Positions 1 through 10,767 of a stretch of DNA of 64,000 bases are shown here, piece by piece. The translations under genes and the position numbers were made by a program. The notes below the pieces were generated by a model. That model was not told where the DNA came from. It did no database searches and was given only the letters and a program-made list of their open reading frames with translations. Source of the stretch: Rhizobium sp. (lineage in GTDB: Bacteria; Pseudomonadota; Alphaproteobacteria; Rhizobiales; Rhizobiaceae). Each line of letters opens with the position of its first letter. Positions within the stretch are counted from its first letter, which is position 1. The stretch lies in NCBI GenBank assembly GCA_019739215.1, contig JAHHDR010000002.1, forward strand, positions 157,411 through 221,410, read 5' to 3'.

Positions 1-16
1 CATGCTCTTAAGCCCC

Positions 17-898
17 TCAATTGTAATGGACGCGCCGCTCGATGAAGCGGAACTGCATCACCGTCAGCACGAAGACGACGACCATCAGGATCACGGACTG
101 GGCCGAGGAGCCGCCGACATCATTGCCGCGAAAGCCGTCGAGATAGACCTTGTAGACCAGCGTGAGCGGGTTGTTGGCGGCCTTGTCCTTCACGATCACG
201 TCGATGACGGCGAATGTGTCGAACAGGGAATAGGTCACGTTGATGACCAGCAGGAAGAAGGCCGTCGGCGCGAGCAGCGGCAGGATCACGGTCCAGAAGC
301 GCTTGAGGCCGTTGCGGCAGTCGATCAGCGCGGCCTCGCGCACCGAGACGGGAATGCCCTGGAGCCCCGACAGGAAGAAGATGAAATTATAGGGGATCTG
401 CTTCCAGACCGAGACGAAGACCATGGCGAAGGCGGTGTCGAAATAGTTCAGGCCGACCTTCATCTCCCAGCCGAACCAGCCGGCGATCTCGACGAAGGGG
501 CCGATATGCTGATCGAAGAACATCATCCCGATCAGGCCGGCCACCGGCGGGGCGATGGCATAGACCGAGATCAGCAGTGTCTTGTAGGCCGAGGCACCAC
601 GGATCACCGCGTCGGCCTTGACGGCGAGCACCAGGCCGATCGCAAGGGAGAAGAAGGTCACAAGCGCGGTGAAAACAGCGGTGAACCGTGCGATCCCGGC
701 ATATTGAGACGAAAAGATCGCGTCGGAATAATTGGACATGCCGACGAACGTGGCGCCGAAGCCGAAGGGGTCTTCGAGGTAGAACGAGGACTGCACCGCC
801 TGCACGGACGGCCAGTAGAAGAAAATGAAGATCACGGCGAGCTGCGGCGCCAGGAACAGATAGGGCAGCGTCGGCGACGAAAACTGCACGCGCTTCAT
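17..898 (-). CDS. ugpA: sn-glycerol-3-phosphate-type ABC transporter permease (UgpA-like)
   Basis: Multi-TM MalF/UgpA-type permease with EAA-like loop (VREAALIDCRNGLKRFWTVILPLL); next to a UgpB-like binding protein. Start taken at MKRVQFSS. Confidence 0.88.
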   Translation of the reverse strand: MKRVQFSSPTLPYLFLAPQLAVIFIFFYWPSVQAVQSSFYLEDPFGFGATFVGMSNYSDAIFSSQYAGIARFTAVFTALVTFFSLAIGLVLAVKADAVIRGASAYKTLLISVYAIAPPVAGLIGMMFFDQHIGPFVEIAGWFGWEMKVGLNYFDTAFAMVFVSVWKQIPYNFIFFLSGLQGIPVSVREAALIDCRNGLKRFWTVILPLLAPTAFFLLVINVTYSLFDTFAVIDVIVKDKAANNPLTLVYKVYLDGFRGNDVGGSSAQSVILMVVVFVLTVMQFRFIERRVHYN

Positions 899-935
899 TG
901 GGATGGGCCTTCGGTTTTGGCTACCCCTCCTAAAT

Positions 936-1060
936 CCTCCCCACAAGGGGGAGGACTTAACCTGCCGCCCCCTTGTTCAACAGCAGACCGTCGAAACAAT
1001 TAGGGGACGCGGCGGGTGGCAGAGGGAGTGCCCCAAGTTGGCCCTCCCCTTGTGGGGAGG
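936..1060. repeat. Intergenic nested palindromic repeat, copy A
   Basis: Arms cctccccacaagggggagg (936-954) and ccctccccttgtggggagg (1042-1060); outer arms acccctcc (923-930) and ggaggggt (1066-1073). Confidence 0.8.
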
Positions 1061-1134
1061 GATGGGGAGGGGTCTTTTCCATGCGATTGGCCCGGCCCCA
1101 TCGAAGGAGCCGGGCCAGCCAAAGACAATTGCGA

Positions 1135-2433
1135 TCAGCCAGCCGTCTTGGCGAAGCGGGCGAGAAGTTCGTTGCCTTCTTTCTCGATCGTTTCCATGGC
1201 GTCCTTGACGGTGGTCTCACCGGCGAAGATGCGGCCATATTCGCGTTCCATCACGGCGCGGATCTGCGGATAGAAGCCCATCCGGTAGCCCTTGGACCAT
1301 TCGCCCGACGGCAACGAAAGCTGCTGGATGCCGATTTCGGCAACCGGCTCGGTCTCGTAATAGCCTTCCTTCTTGGCGAGTTCGTAGGCAGCCTTGGTGA
1401 TGGCGACATAGCCGGTTGCCTGGTGGTAGAACTTCTGAATCTCGGGCGAGGTCAGGAACTGGAAGAAGTCGGCAACGCACTTGTTCTCGGCATCAGACTT
1501 GCCGGACATGGCGAAGAGCGCCGCACCGCCAATGAAGGACGAGGTCCCGGCGCCCTTGATCGATCCCCAATAGGGCAGGAAGGTTGCGGAGAAGGGCATC
1601 TGGGCCGTCTTCTTCAGGCCGCCGAAGGAGCCGGACGAACCGATCCACAGCGCTGCCTTGTTTTCTTCGAAGACCTTCTGGTTGTCGGCCCAGCCGGCGC
1701 CGTAATAGGCGAAATAGCCCTGGTCGGCCCAGCTCTTGAGCTTGTCGAACATCATGACCAGGTTGGGGTCGGTCATGTGGATCTTCGTGTCGACGATCGC
1801 GTCGTAGCCGTTGTTGTTCGAGGCGAACTGGATGTTGTTGCGCGAGAAGAAGTTCTCGGTGAACTGCCAGGTCAGCTGGGCCTGGACGAGGGGCACGAAG
1901 CCGGCGTCCTTGAGCTTGGGCGCGATCGCCTCGAACTCTTCCCAGGTCTTCGGCGCTTCGACACCGGCCTTCTTGAGCGCTTCGGTGTTGATATACATTA
2001 TCGGCGCCGAGGAGTTGAACGGCATGCCGACGAACTTGCCGTCGGAATCGGCGAAGAAGTAGCGGACACCCTCGACGAAGGCATCGCGATCGAAGCTGTG
2101 GCCGGCCTGGGTGATCAGGTCTTCCGCCGGGATGACGGCACCCTTGGCGTTGATGATGGTGGCGGCACCGGCGTCGAAGACCTGCAGGATGTTCGGCTGT
2201 TCGCCGGAACGGAAAGCGGCGATGCCGGCGGCGAGCGCTTCTTCATAGGTGCCTTTGGAAACGGGGTTGAGGACGCATTCGGTCTGGGCCGCGTTGAACT
2301 TCTGCGAGACTTCGTTGATGACTTCCTGGTTGCGGCCACCCATGCCGTGCCACCAGGTGATATTGGTCGCCGCATAGGAGGACGTCGTGGAGAATGCGAA
2401 TGCCATCAGGGCATACGAAAGCTTCCGGATCAT
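1135..2433 (-). CDS. ugpB: sn-glycerol-3-phosphate ABC transporter substrate-binding protein (UgpB-like)
   Basis: Signal peptide (MIRKLSYALMAFAFSTTSSYAA) and NITWWHGMGGRNQEVINEVSQKFN, typical of UgpB. Confidence 0.9.
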   Translation of the reverse strand: MIRKLSYALMAFAFSTTSSYAATNITWWHGMGGRNQEVINEVSQKFNAAQTECVLNPVSKGTYEEALAAGIAAFRSGEQPNILQVFDAGAATIINAKGAVIPAEDLITQAGHSFDRDAFVEGVRYFFADSDGKFVGMPFNSSAPIMYINTEALKKAGVEAPKTWEEFEAIAPKLKDAGFVPLVQAQLTWQFTENFFSRNNIQFASNNNGYDAIVDTKIHMTDPNLVMMFDKLKSWADQGYFAYYGAGWADNQKVFEENKAALWIGSSGSFGGLKKTAQMPFSATFLPYWGSIKGAGTSSFIGGAALFAMSGKSDAENKCVADFFQFLTSPEIQKFYHQATGYVAITKAAYELAKKEGYYETEPVAEIGIQQLSLPSGEWSKGYRMGFYPQIRAVMEREYGRIFAGETTVKDAMETIEKEGNELLARFAKTAG

Positions 2434-2571
2434 GGTTCTTCCCTTTCCACCTTGGAGGCCACAAGGCCCTGGTTTCGGGGTCGTCCCTAACGACGCTCCA
2501 TGACGGGAACGTAACGGTTTGATTGCAGCTTCGCGACAGTGCCCGCTGTTCACAGCCTGGCCGGCGATTTC

Positions 2572-2952
2572 TCAGAACGCGTCCCGGAAATGCTCGGGCC
2601 AGCGCCATGGCCGGACGGCTATAATGTCGTAGGACAGCGAGAGCCTGCCGGCATCCGTCCGGCCCTGGAGCCAGTGAAGCGAAGCGTTGCGGATGCGCGA
2701 CTGTGTCAGGCCGTCGACGGCGAACACCGAATCCAGCGATGTCGCCCGTGCCTTGACCTCGATGAAGCGGACGAGGTCGCCCTTGCGGGCAATGATATCG
2801 ACTTCGCCGGCCTTGACCTTGTAGCGCATGGCGAGGATGCGGTGGCCCGAAAGGACAAGTGACAGGGCCGCAAGATATTCGGAGAGCAGACCGCGGCGCA
2901 AGGCCTTCCGGCGCCTCGCCTTCCCGTGCTGGCCGGCGTCGCGGAGGGCCAT
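2572..2952 (-). CDS. YraN family protein (UPF0102, endonuclease-like fold)
   Basis: GHRILAMRYKVKAGEVDIIARKGDLVRFIEVKAR motif; adjacent to rsmI as commonly seen. Confidence 0.88.
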   Translation of the reverse strand: MALRDAGQHGKARRRKALRRGLLSEYLAALSLVLSGHRILAMRYKVKAGEVDIIARKGDLVRFIEVKARATSLDSVFAVDGLTQSRIRNASLHWLQGRTDAGRLSLSYDIIAVRPWRWPEHFRDAF

Positions 2953-2956
2953 GGCG

Positions 2957-3883
<927 letters not shown>

Positions 3884-4061
3884 TCCGGCTGTTTATGCGC
3901 ATTGGGGATAGCGAGCGCAACTGCGAATTAATGGCGGCAAAGCGCCCTACCCACTTGCAAAACTCGGTGCAGTTCTGCCATTTTGCCGGTCCATTCAAGG
4001 GCGGGGCTCCGGGTTACCGGCAAGACGGGCAATCCGGCAAGATAAGAAAACGGCAGGCATC

Positions 4062-5180
4062 ATGCGTATTACTCTCGAGCGTTCCAATCTCCTGAAAACC
4101 CTTGGCCACGTCCATCGCGTGGTGGAGCGCCGCAACACGATCCCGATCCTGTCCAACGTGCTGCTGCGCGCCGAAGGCACTAACGTGCAGTTCAAGGCGA
4201 CCGACCTCGACCTCGAGATTACCGAGGGTGCGCAGGCCATGGTCGAGAAGGCCGGCGCCATCACCGTGCCGGCGCATCTGCTCTACGAGATCGTGCGGAA
4301 ACTGTCCGACGGCTCGGAGGTCGCGCTTACGGTCAATCCCGAGGGCACGACGATGACGGTCAATTCCGGCCGCTCCAAATTCTCGCTGCAATGCCTGCCG
4401 GAGGGCGATTTCCCCGACCTGACCGCCGGCACGTTCAGCCATTCCTTCAAGATCAAGGCCGCCGATCTCAAGATGCTGGTCGAGCGGACGCAATTCGCGA
4501 TCTCGACCGAGGAGACCCGCTACTACCTCAACGGCATCTACTTCCACACCGTCGAGGCCGACGGGCAGCTCAAGCTGCGCGCCGTTGCGACCGACGGCCA
4601 CCGGCTGGCGCGTTCGGAGATCGAGGCGCCGTCCGGCTCCGAGGGCATGCCGGGCATCATCATCCCACGCAAGACGGTGGGCGAGATCCAGAAGCTGATC
4701 GAAGACCCCGAAGCGCTGGTCCAGTTCGAGGTGTCGGACGCCAAGATCCGCCTGTCCTTCGGCGAGATCGTGCTGACCTCGAAGCTGATCGACGGCACGT
4801 TCCCCGACTACCAGCGCGTCATTCCCGCCAACAATGACAAGGAAATGCGGGTCGACTGCTCGACTTTCGCCAGCGCGGTCGACCGTGTTTCCACCATTTC
4901 CTCGGAGCGCGGCCGGGCGGTCAAGATCGCGCTCACCGATGGCCAGATGGTGCTCACCGTCAACAATCCCGACTCCGGCAGCGCCACAGAGGAACTGGCG
5001 GTGTCCTACGAGGGCGACCCGCTGGAGATCGGCTTCAATGCCCGTTACCTGCTCGACATCACCGGCCAGCTTTCCGGCGACGATGCCGTGTTCCGGCTCG
5101 CCGACCCGGGTTCGCCGACGATCATCCTGGATTCATCGAGCGCGGATGCACTCTATGTGCTGATGCCGATGCGCGTTTAA
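4062..5180 (+). CDS. dnaN: DNA polymerase III subunit beta (sliding clamp)
   Basis: 372 aa with full-length DnaN architecture, ending YVLMPMRV. Confidence 0.97.
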   Translation: MRITLERSNLLKTLGHVHRVVERRNTIPILSNVLLRAEGTNVQFKATDLDLEITEGAQAMVEKAGAITVPAHLLYEIVRKLSDGSEVALTVNPEGTTMTVNSGRSKFSLQCLPEGDFPDLTAGTFSHSFKIKAADLKMLVERTQFAISTEETRYYLNGIYFHTVEADGQLKLRAVATDGHRLARSEIEAPSGSEGMPGIIIPRKTVGEIQKLIEDPEALVQFEVSDAKIRLSFGEIVLTSKLIDGTFPDYQRVIPANNDKEMRVDCSTFASAVDRVSTISSERGRAVKIALTDGQMVLTVNNPDSGSATEELAVSYEGDPLEIGFNARYLLDITGQLSGDDAVFRLADPGSPTIILDSSSADALYVLMPMRV

Positions 5181-5293
5181 CGGCAAATCGGCGAGGCCAT
5201 ACAAAACTTTACGTTGCCAGGCGAATAAGAGTCTTGCTTTTACCGTTTTTTGATTGTCTTGGTAGGTCAAGAAACATAAGGGGCAGTCGGGAC

Positions 5294-5887
5294 ATGCAGC
5301 GTATTCGCAACCGTATCGCTGAGAAGTTCGACGACGAAATTCGCTTCATCAAGGGCGTGATGTCCACCCCCAAGACTGTCGGCGCGATCATGCCGACGTC
5401 ATCGCGCATGGCAGCGCGGATGGCGAGCATCATCGATACAGCGTCCGGCCTGCCGGTGCTCGAACTGGGTCCGGGCACGGGCGTCATCACCAAGGCGATC
5501 CTCGACAAGGGCGTGGCACCGGAGAACGTGGTGTCGGTGGAATATTCCGGCGAATTCGTCCGGCATCTTCGCGGCAAGTATCCCGGCGTCAATTTCATCA
5601 ACGGCGATGCGTTCTCGCTGGCCGAAACGCTGGAGAACTATCGCGGCAAGCAGTTCGACTGCGTGATCTCGGGCATTCCGCTCCTCAATTTCCCGATGCA
5701 CCAGCGAGTCAAACTGATCGAGGACCTGCTCAAGCTCGTGCCCGTCGGACGGCCGGTCGTGCAGTTCTCCTATGGCCCCGTCTCGCCTGTGGTGGCGCGG
5801 CCGGACAGCTACGTGATCAAGCATTTCGACTTCATCGTCCGCAACATCCCGCCGGCGCAGATCTGGCATTATCGCAAGACGCACTGA
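5294..5887 (+). CDS. pmtA: Phospholipid N-methyltransferase
   Basis: SAM motif VLELGPGTGVITKAIL; KFDDEIRFIKGVMSTPKTVGAIMPTSSRMA resembles the rhizobial PmtA N-terminus. Confidence 0.85.
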   Translation: MQRIRNRIAEKFDDEIRFIKGVMSTPKTVGAIMPTSSRMAARMASIIDTASGLPVLELGPGTGVITKAILDKGVAPENVVSVEYSGEFVRHLRGKYPGVNFINGDAFSLAETLENYRGKQFDCVISGIPLLNFPMHQRVKLIEDLLKLVPVGRPVVQFSYGPVSPVVARPDSYVIKHFDFIVRNIPPAQIWHYRKTH

Positions 5888-5900
5888 TCCGGGCGGCGGC

Positions 5901-6500
5901 ATGTTCGGCCTCTACATCACTCATCCGCAGGTGCGGATCGACCCTGACATGCCGGTGCCGAAATGGGGACTGAGCGATGTCGGCCGTGCGCGGGCCGAAA
6001 CGCTCGCGGGGAAGGCCTGGGTGAGGCGGATCGGCCGCATCGTCACGAGCGACGAGACCAAGGCGATCGAACTCGCGGACATTCTGGCTGCCGCTGCCGG
6101 CGCGCCGGTCGAGACCGTCCACGGCGCGCATGAGAATGATCGCTCCGCCACCGGCTTCCTGCCGCCGGCCGAATTCGAAAAGGCCGCCGACTGGTTCTTC
6201 GCCCATCCCGAGGAGAGTTTCCGGGGCTGGGAGCGGGCCATCGACGCACAGAGGCGCATAGTCGCGGTGGTGCGAGATGTCCTGGCGAGCCATGATCCGT
6301 CCGTGCCGATCGCCTTCATCGGCCATGGCGGCGTGGGGACGTTGCTCCGGTGCCACCTCGCGGGCCTGCCGATCGATCGCATCCAAGACCAGCCGCCGAA
6401 TGGCGGGGGCAATATTCATATATTCGGGCTAGACGACCTGAAGCCGGCGGGTAGCGGCTGGATGCCGATGGAAGACTTCGAGCCGCCGTCCGCGGATTGA
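5901..6500 (+). CDS. Histidine phosphatase family protein
   Basis: C-terminal FIGHGGVGTLLRCHLAG and overall phosphoglycerate-mutase-like pattern; the N-terminal RHG motif is degenerate (YITHPQV). Confidence 0.75.
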   Translation: MFGLYITHPQVRIDPDMPVPKWGLSDVGRARAETLAGKAWVRRIGRIVTSDETKAIELADILAAAAGAPVETVHGAHENDRSATGFLPPAEFEKAADWFFAHPEESFRGWERAIDAQRRIVAVVRDVLASHDPSVPIAFIGHGGVGTLLRCHLAGLPIDRIQDQPPNGGGNIHIFGLDDLKPAGSGWMPMEDFEPPSAD

Positions 6501-6620
6501 ACAGGTTGGCGCCATCGTCCTCCCGCGCATGATTTTGCGGTGACTCCGCTGTCTTTTGCCTTGCGGGCCGACGGCAGCCATGCGACTTGTCCGGGCATCA
6601 TTGCAGACAGAGGACAGGGT

Positions 6621-7313
6621 ATGGCAGCGAGGGATCATCTCATCGTCGGCCTCGACGTGCCGAATATCGGCGAGGCGGAGGCGATCGTGCGCAAGCTCGG
6701 CCCGACGGTCGACCATTACAAGATCGGATATCAGCTGGCCTTTGCCGGGGGCCTCGAATTCGCCCGCGATCTCGCGCGCGACGGCAAGAAGATCTTTCTC
6801 GACATGAAACTGCTCGACATCGACAACACGGTGGCGAGCGGCGTCGAGAACATCGCCAAGATGGGCATGACCATGCTGACGCTGCATGCCTATCCCAAGG
6901 CGATGCGCGCGGCCGTCGAGGCGGCCAGGGGTTCAGGTCTCTGCCTGCTCGGCGTCACCGTGCTGACCTCGATGGACGAAACGGATCTGATCGATGCCGG
7001 CTATGAGTATGACCCGCACACGCTGGTACTGCGCCGGGCCGAACAGGCGCGTCGCGCCGGCATGGGCGGCATTGTCTGCTCGGCCGAGGAGGCCTCCGAG
7101 GTGCGCCGTGTCGTCGGCCCCGATCTCGCGGTCGTGACGCCCGGGATCCGGCCTGCCGGTAGCGATCCCGGAGACCAGAAGCGGGTGATGACGCCGGCTG
7201 ACGCCATGCGCGCGGGTGCGAGCCACCTCGTCGTGGCCCGGCCGATCGTCCGGGCCCCGGAGCCGAAGGAAGCCGCGCTTTCGATACTTGCGGAGATCGA
7301 ATCCTCGATCTAG
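6621..7313 (+). CDS. pyrF: Orotidine 5'-phosphate decarboxylase
   Basis: [18 protein letters not shown] and VTPGIRP motifs. Confidence 0.95.
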   Translation: MAARDHLIVGLDVPNIGEAEAIVRKLGPTVDHYKIGYQLAFAGGLEFARDLARDGKKIFLDMKLLDIDNTVASGVENIAKMGMTMLTLHAYPKAMRAAVEAARGSGLCLLGVTVLTSMDETDLIDAGYEYDPHTLVLRRAEQARRAGMGGIVCSAEEASEVRRVVGPDLAVVTPGIRPAGSDPGDQKRVMTPADAMRAGASHLVVARPIVRAPEPKEAALSILAEIESSI

Positions 7314-7348
7314 ATTCTGTAGGGATTTCAATCTCAGGAGGGATTTTC

Positions 7349-7636
7349 ATGGCCAAGGGATACTGGATCGCCCGCGTCGACGTCCGCGATCCGGAGCGCT
7401 ACAAGGACTATGTGACCGCGGCAAAGCCGGCCTTCGAGAAATACGGCGCCAGCTTCCTCGCCCGGGGCGGCCGCTACGAGCGGCTCGAAGGGCAGGTCCG
7501 CGCCCGCAATGTCGTGATCGAGTTCCCCTCGCTCCAGGCGGCACATGATTGCTACCACTCGCCGGAGTACCAGATCGCGGCCAGGATCCGACAAGAAGTC
7601 GCAGACGCCGAAATGGTGATCGTCGAAGGCATTTGA
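7349..7636 (+). CDS. DUF1330 domain-containing protein
   Basis: YWIARVDVRDPERYKDYVTAAKPAFEKYGASFLARGG pattern of the family. Confidence 0.88.
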   Translation: MAKGYWIARVDVRDPERYKDYVTAAKPAFEKYGASFLARGGRYERLEGQVRARNVVIEFPSLQAAHDCYHSPEYQIAARIRQEVADAEMVIVEGI

Positions 7637-7701
7637 GCGCTTCAATTCGGCCGGCGATTGCGCTAGAGCAGGCGTGAGAATCCCGCAAGCAGGAGAGCCC
7701 G

Positions 7702-8679
7702 ATGACGCTGTCGAACATGCCCAAGCTCGTGACCGTGTTCGGAGGGTCCGGATTTGTCGGGCGGCATATCGTGCGGACTTTGGCCAAGCGCGGCTACCGC
7801 ATCCGCGTCGCGGTGCGCCGGCCCGATCTTGCCTTCCACCTGCAGCCGCTCGGCAATGTCGGTCAGATCGCCTTCGTGCAGGCCAACCTGCGCTACCGGA
7901 AATCCATCGACGCGGCGGTGCGCGGCTCGGACCACGTGATCAACTGCGTCGGCATCCTGCATGAGTCGGGCCGCAACACGTTCGATGCGGTGCAGGACTT
8001 CGGCGCCCGCGCCATTGCAGAGTCCTGTCGCAACGCCGGGGTGAAGTTCACCCATATTTCGGCAATCGGCGCCGACGAGAATTCCGCCTCGTCCTATGCG
8101 CGCAGCAAGGCGATGGCGGAGAAGGCCATCCTGTCGCTGCTGCCGGATGCCGTCATTCTTCGTCCCTCGGTGATCTTCGGACCCGAGGACGGTTTCTACA
8201 ACAAGTTCGCCGACATGGCGCGCATCGCCCCGGCCCTGCCGCTGGTGGGCGGCGGCCACACCCGGTTCCAGCCGGTGTTCGTCGACGATGTCGCCGAAGC
8301 CGTGGCCCGTTCCGTCGACGGCCTTGTCCAGGGCGGCCGGATCTACGAACTCGGCGGGGCCGAGGTGAAGAGCTTCCGCCAGATCCTCGAGGACATCCTG
8401 CGCATCACCCGGCGCGAGAAGCCGCTGGTGCAGCTTCCGTTCTTCGTCGCCTCGATCCTGGGCTCGATCGCCTCTCTCATTCCGTTCATCACGCCGCCGA
8501 TCACCGCTGACCAGGTGACGCTCCTGAAGACCGACAACGTCGTCTCCGAGGCCGCAAAGGCCGAGGGCCGCACGCTGGAGGGACTGGGCATCAAACCGAC
8601 ACAGGCCGAGGCGATCCTGCCGAGTTATCTCGTGCGCTATCGCCCCGAGGGCCAGTTCACCCTGCCCGGCGAGGCCTGA
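7702..8679 (+). CDS. NDUFA9-like NAD(P)H-binding / epimerase-family protein
   Basis: Rossmann motif VTVFGGSGFVGRHIVRTLAKRGYRIRVAVRRPD; 325 aa. Confidence 0.88.
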   Translation: MTLSNMPKLVTVFGGSGFVGRHIVRTLAKRGYRIRVAVRRPDLAFHLQPLGNVGQIAFVQANLRYRKSIDAAVRGSDHVINCVGILHESGRNTFDAVQDFGARAIAESCRNAGVKFTHISAIGADENSASSYARSKAMAEKAILSLLPDAVILRPSVIFGPEDGFYNKFADMARIAPALPLVGGGHTRFQPVFVDDVAEAVARSVDGLVQGGRIYELGGAEVKSFRQILEDILRITRREKPLVQLPFFVASILGSIASLIPFITPPITADQVTLLKTDNVVSEAAKAEGRTLEGLGIKPTQAEAILPSYLVRYRPEGQFTLPGEA

Positions 8680-8867
8680 CGCCGCCCGCGTTCGCCGACG
8701 TCTCGAAGTTGCACAAAAGACGCATGCCGGATCTATAGCGCGTTAACGGCGTATTCAGCATGCATGATTTATTGAATGTCCCGAGTTCACTGACTAGAAG
8801 CCGGTCAACACTCTGTGGCGCGTTGCCGTGCATCGCGCCGAGATTTTGGTCACCCTTGGGGATAATT

Positions 8868-9017
8868 ATGGGCAAATCGATCGCACTGTTCTTTGCGTTT
8901 GCGGCAATTGTCATTCTGGCCGGCTCCTTCGTATCGCCGCGCACCGTCGCGGCTGACCAGGCATCCTGCTCGCCGGCCTATGGCGTCAATCCCTGCGCGA
9001 TGCCTGACAGCAACTGA
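8868..9017 (+). CDS. Small putative secreted/membrane protein (49 aa)
   Basis: MGKSIALFFAFAAIVILAGSFVSPRTVAADQASCSPAYGVNPCAMPDSN: signal-like N-terminus and two Cys; followed by a strong hairpin. Confidence 0.55.
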   Translation: MGKSIALFFAFAAIVILAGSFVSPRTVAADQASCSPAYGVNPCAMPDSN

Positions 9018-9028
9018 GCGACTTTCAT

Positions 9029-9077
9029 GGACCAACGAAAAGGGCCGCTCCGAGGGGGCGGCCCTTTTCGTTGGTCC
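9029..9077. terminator. Long perfect hairpin, probable bidirectional terminator
   Basis: ggaccaacgaaaagggccgc (9029-9048) and gcggcccttttcgttggtcc (9058-9077): 20/20 bp stem, 9-nt loop, between convergent genes. Confidence 0.85.
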
Positions 9078-9092
9078 TTAGTGCGGGCGCCG

Positions 9093-9899
9093 TCAGCCGG
9101 CGTAGTAGAGCCCGAACAGGCCGGCGACGCCGACGATGATGCGCCACCAGGCGAAGGGTGCGTAGCCGCGGCGCGACACGAAGGCGAGCAGCGAGCGGAC
9201 GACCAGCAATGCCGAGAAGAAGGCCGCGACGAAGCCGACCGCAATCAGGGTCATGTCATCGGTGTTGATCTCGTTGCGATAGGTATAGAGGTCGAGCGCG
9301 AAGGCGCCCACCATGGTGGGCATGGCGAGGAAGAAGGAGAATTCCGCGGCCGAGCGCTTGTCCGCGCCCATCAGCAGCGCGCCGACGATCGTGGCGCCCG
9401 AGCGCGAGGTGCCGGGAACCATCGCCAAGCACTGGCAGAGACCGATTTTCAACGACAGCGGCAGCGGATAGGCCATCGCGTCGAAGTGGCGCGGCTTGAT
9501 TTTGATCTTGTCGACGACAAGGAGCACGATGCCGCCGAGGATCAGTACATAGCAGATGAGCACCGGCGTCTCGAACAGCACGTCCTTGATGAAGCCGTGG
9601 GCGAATGCACCGATGATCGCCGCGGGCATGAAGCCGACGAAGATCGACAGCACGAACCAGCGCGAGCGGTCCGAACTCGGCAGCGTGAGCGCCACATCGA
9701 GGAGTTTGCGGAAATAGACCGACAGGATGGCCAGGATCGCACCGAGCTGGATCAGGACCGGAAAGGTGTTGCCCGTGGTGCGGAACCCGAGGAAATGGCT
9801 GGCCAGCAGCAGGTGCGCCGTGGAGGACACGGGGATGAATTCGGTCAGCCCTTCGATCAGGCCCAGGATGAGGGCGCTGAAAATGTTCGGCTCGCTCAT
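9093..9899 (-). CDS. uppP: Undecaprenyl-diphosphatase
   Basis: [26 protein letters not shown] and [17 protein letters not shown] signatures. Confidence 0.96.
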   Translation of the reverse strand: MSEPNIFSALILGLIEGLTEFIPVSSTAHLLLASHFLGFRTTGNTFPVLIQLGAILAILSVYFRKLLDVALTLPSSDRSRWFVLSIFVGFMPAAIIGAFAHGFIKDVLFETPVLICYVLILGGIVLLVVDKIKIKPRHFDAMAYPLPLSLKIGLCQCLAMVPGTSRSGATIVGALLMGADKRSAAEFSFFLAMPTMVGAFALDLYTYRNEINTDDMTLIAVGFVAAFFSALLVVRSLLAFVSRRGYAPFAWWRIIVGVAGLFGLYYAG

Positions 9900-10074
9900 G
9901 AAAACCTCTTGGGATTAAGAATGATGCAGGGTTTTAGAAGAGATAACTTGTGACTGGCTGTCGGTTGCCGGCAGTTGCGTGAGATACATGCATGCCGCCC
10001 GAGTGGTCTATAAGTCTTGACAGTTCGCGTGGCCAGACGCCATTGAGTCCAAATCGACGCATCACGGATACACC

Positions 10075-10767
10075 ATGCCCTTCCTCTATCACCATCCGAT
10101 GTCCACCGCGTCGCGCTTCGTGCGGCTGATCTTCGCCGAATACGGCTTCCAGGCCGAACTCGTGGAGGAACTGCCCTGGGAGAAGCGCAGGGACTTCATC
10201 GCGCTGAACCCGGCGGGCACGCTTCCGGTCTATGTCGACGACAACATGCGCACGCTCTGCGGCGCCACCATCATCTCGGAATTCATGGACGAAACATCGG
10301 GCGTGCTCAAGCGCGACCGGCGACTGCTTGCCGAGGATCCGTTCCAGCGCGCCGAGATCCGCCGCCTGACGGAATGGTTCCTGTTCAAGACCGAGCAGGA
10401 CGTAACCCGGCCGCTGGTGCGGGAGCGCGTCTACAAGCTGCAGATGACGCCGGAGCAGGGCGGCGGCGCGCCGGATTCGAAGATGCTGCGCATCGCCCGC
10501 GGCAATATCCGCCAGCACATGCGCTACCTTGCCTGGCTCGCGGGTTCGCGGACATGGCTCGCCAGCGAGCGGCTGTCCTATGCCGATCTTGCCGGCGCTG
10601 CGACGATCTCGGTGCTCGATTATCTCGGCGAGGTCGACTGGAACGAATGGCCGCAGATCAAGGAGTGGTATCAGCGCCTGAAGTCGCGTCCCAGCTTCCG
10701 CGCGCTGCTCATCGACCGGGTGCGCGGCGTGACCCCGGTATCCCATTATGCCGATCTCGACTTCTAG
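10075..10767 (+). CDS. Glutathione S-transferase family protein
   Basis: Thioredoxin-like N-terminus and GST C-terminal helices ([25 protein letters not shown]). Confidence 0.87.
   Translation: MPFLYHHPMSTASRFVRLIFAEYGFQAELVEELPWEKRRDFIALNPAGTLPVYVDDNMRTLCGATIISEFMDETSGVLKRDRRLLAEDPFQRAEIRRLTEWFLFKTEQDVTRPLVRERVYKLQMTPEQGGGAPDSKMLRIARGNIRQHMRYLAWLAGSRTWLASERLSYADLAGAATISVLDYLGEVDWNEWPQIKEWYQRLKSRPSFRALLIDRVRGVTPVSHYADLDF

Noticed and set aside
973-2490. 505-aa ORF on + strand opposite ugpB
   Set aside because: Antisense shadow of a convincing UgpB gene; low-complexity GADELLV-type composition typical of GC-rich antisense frames.
4062-5180. dnaN as evidence for a replication origin
   Set aside because: No adjacent dnaA or recF and no TTATCCACA-like cluster seen; isolated dnaN is usual in many alphaproteobacteria.
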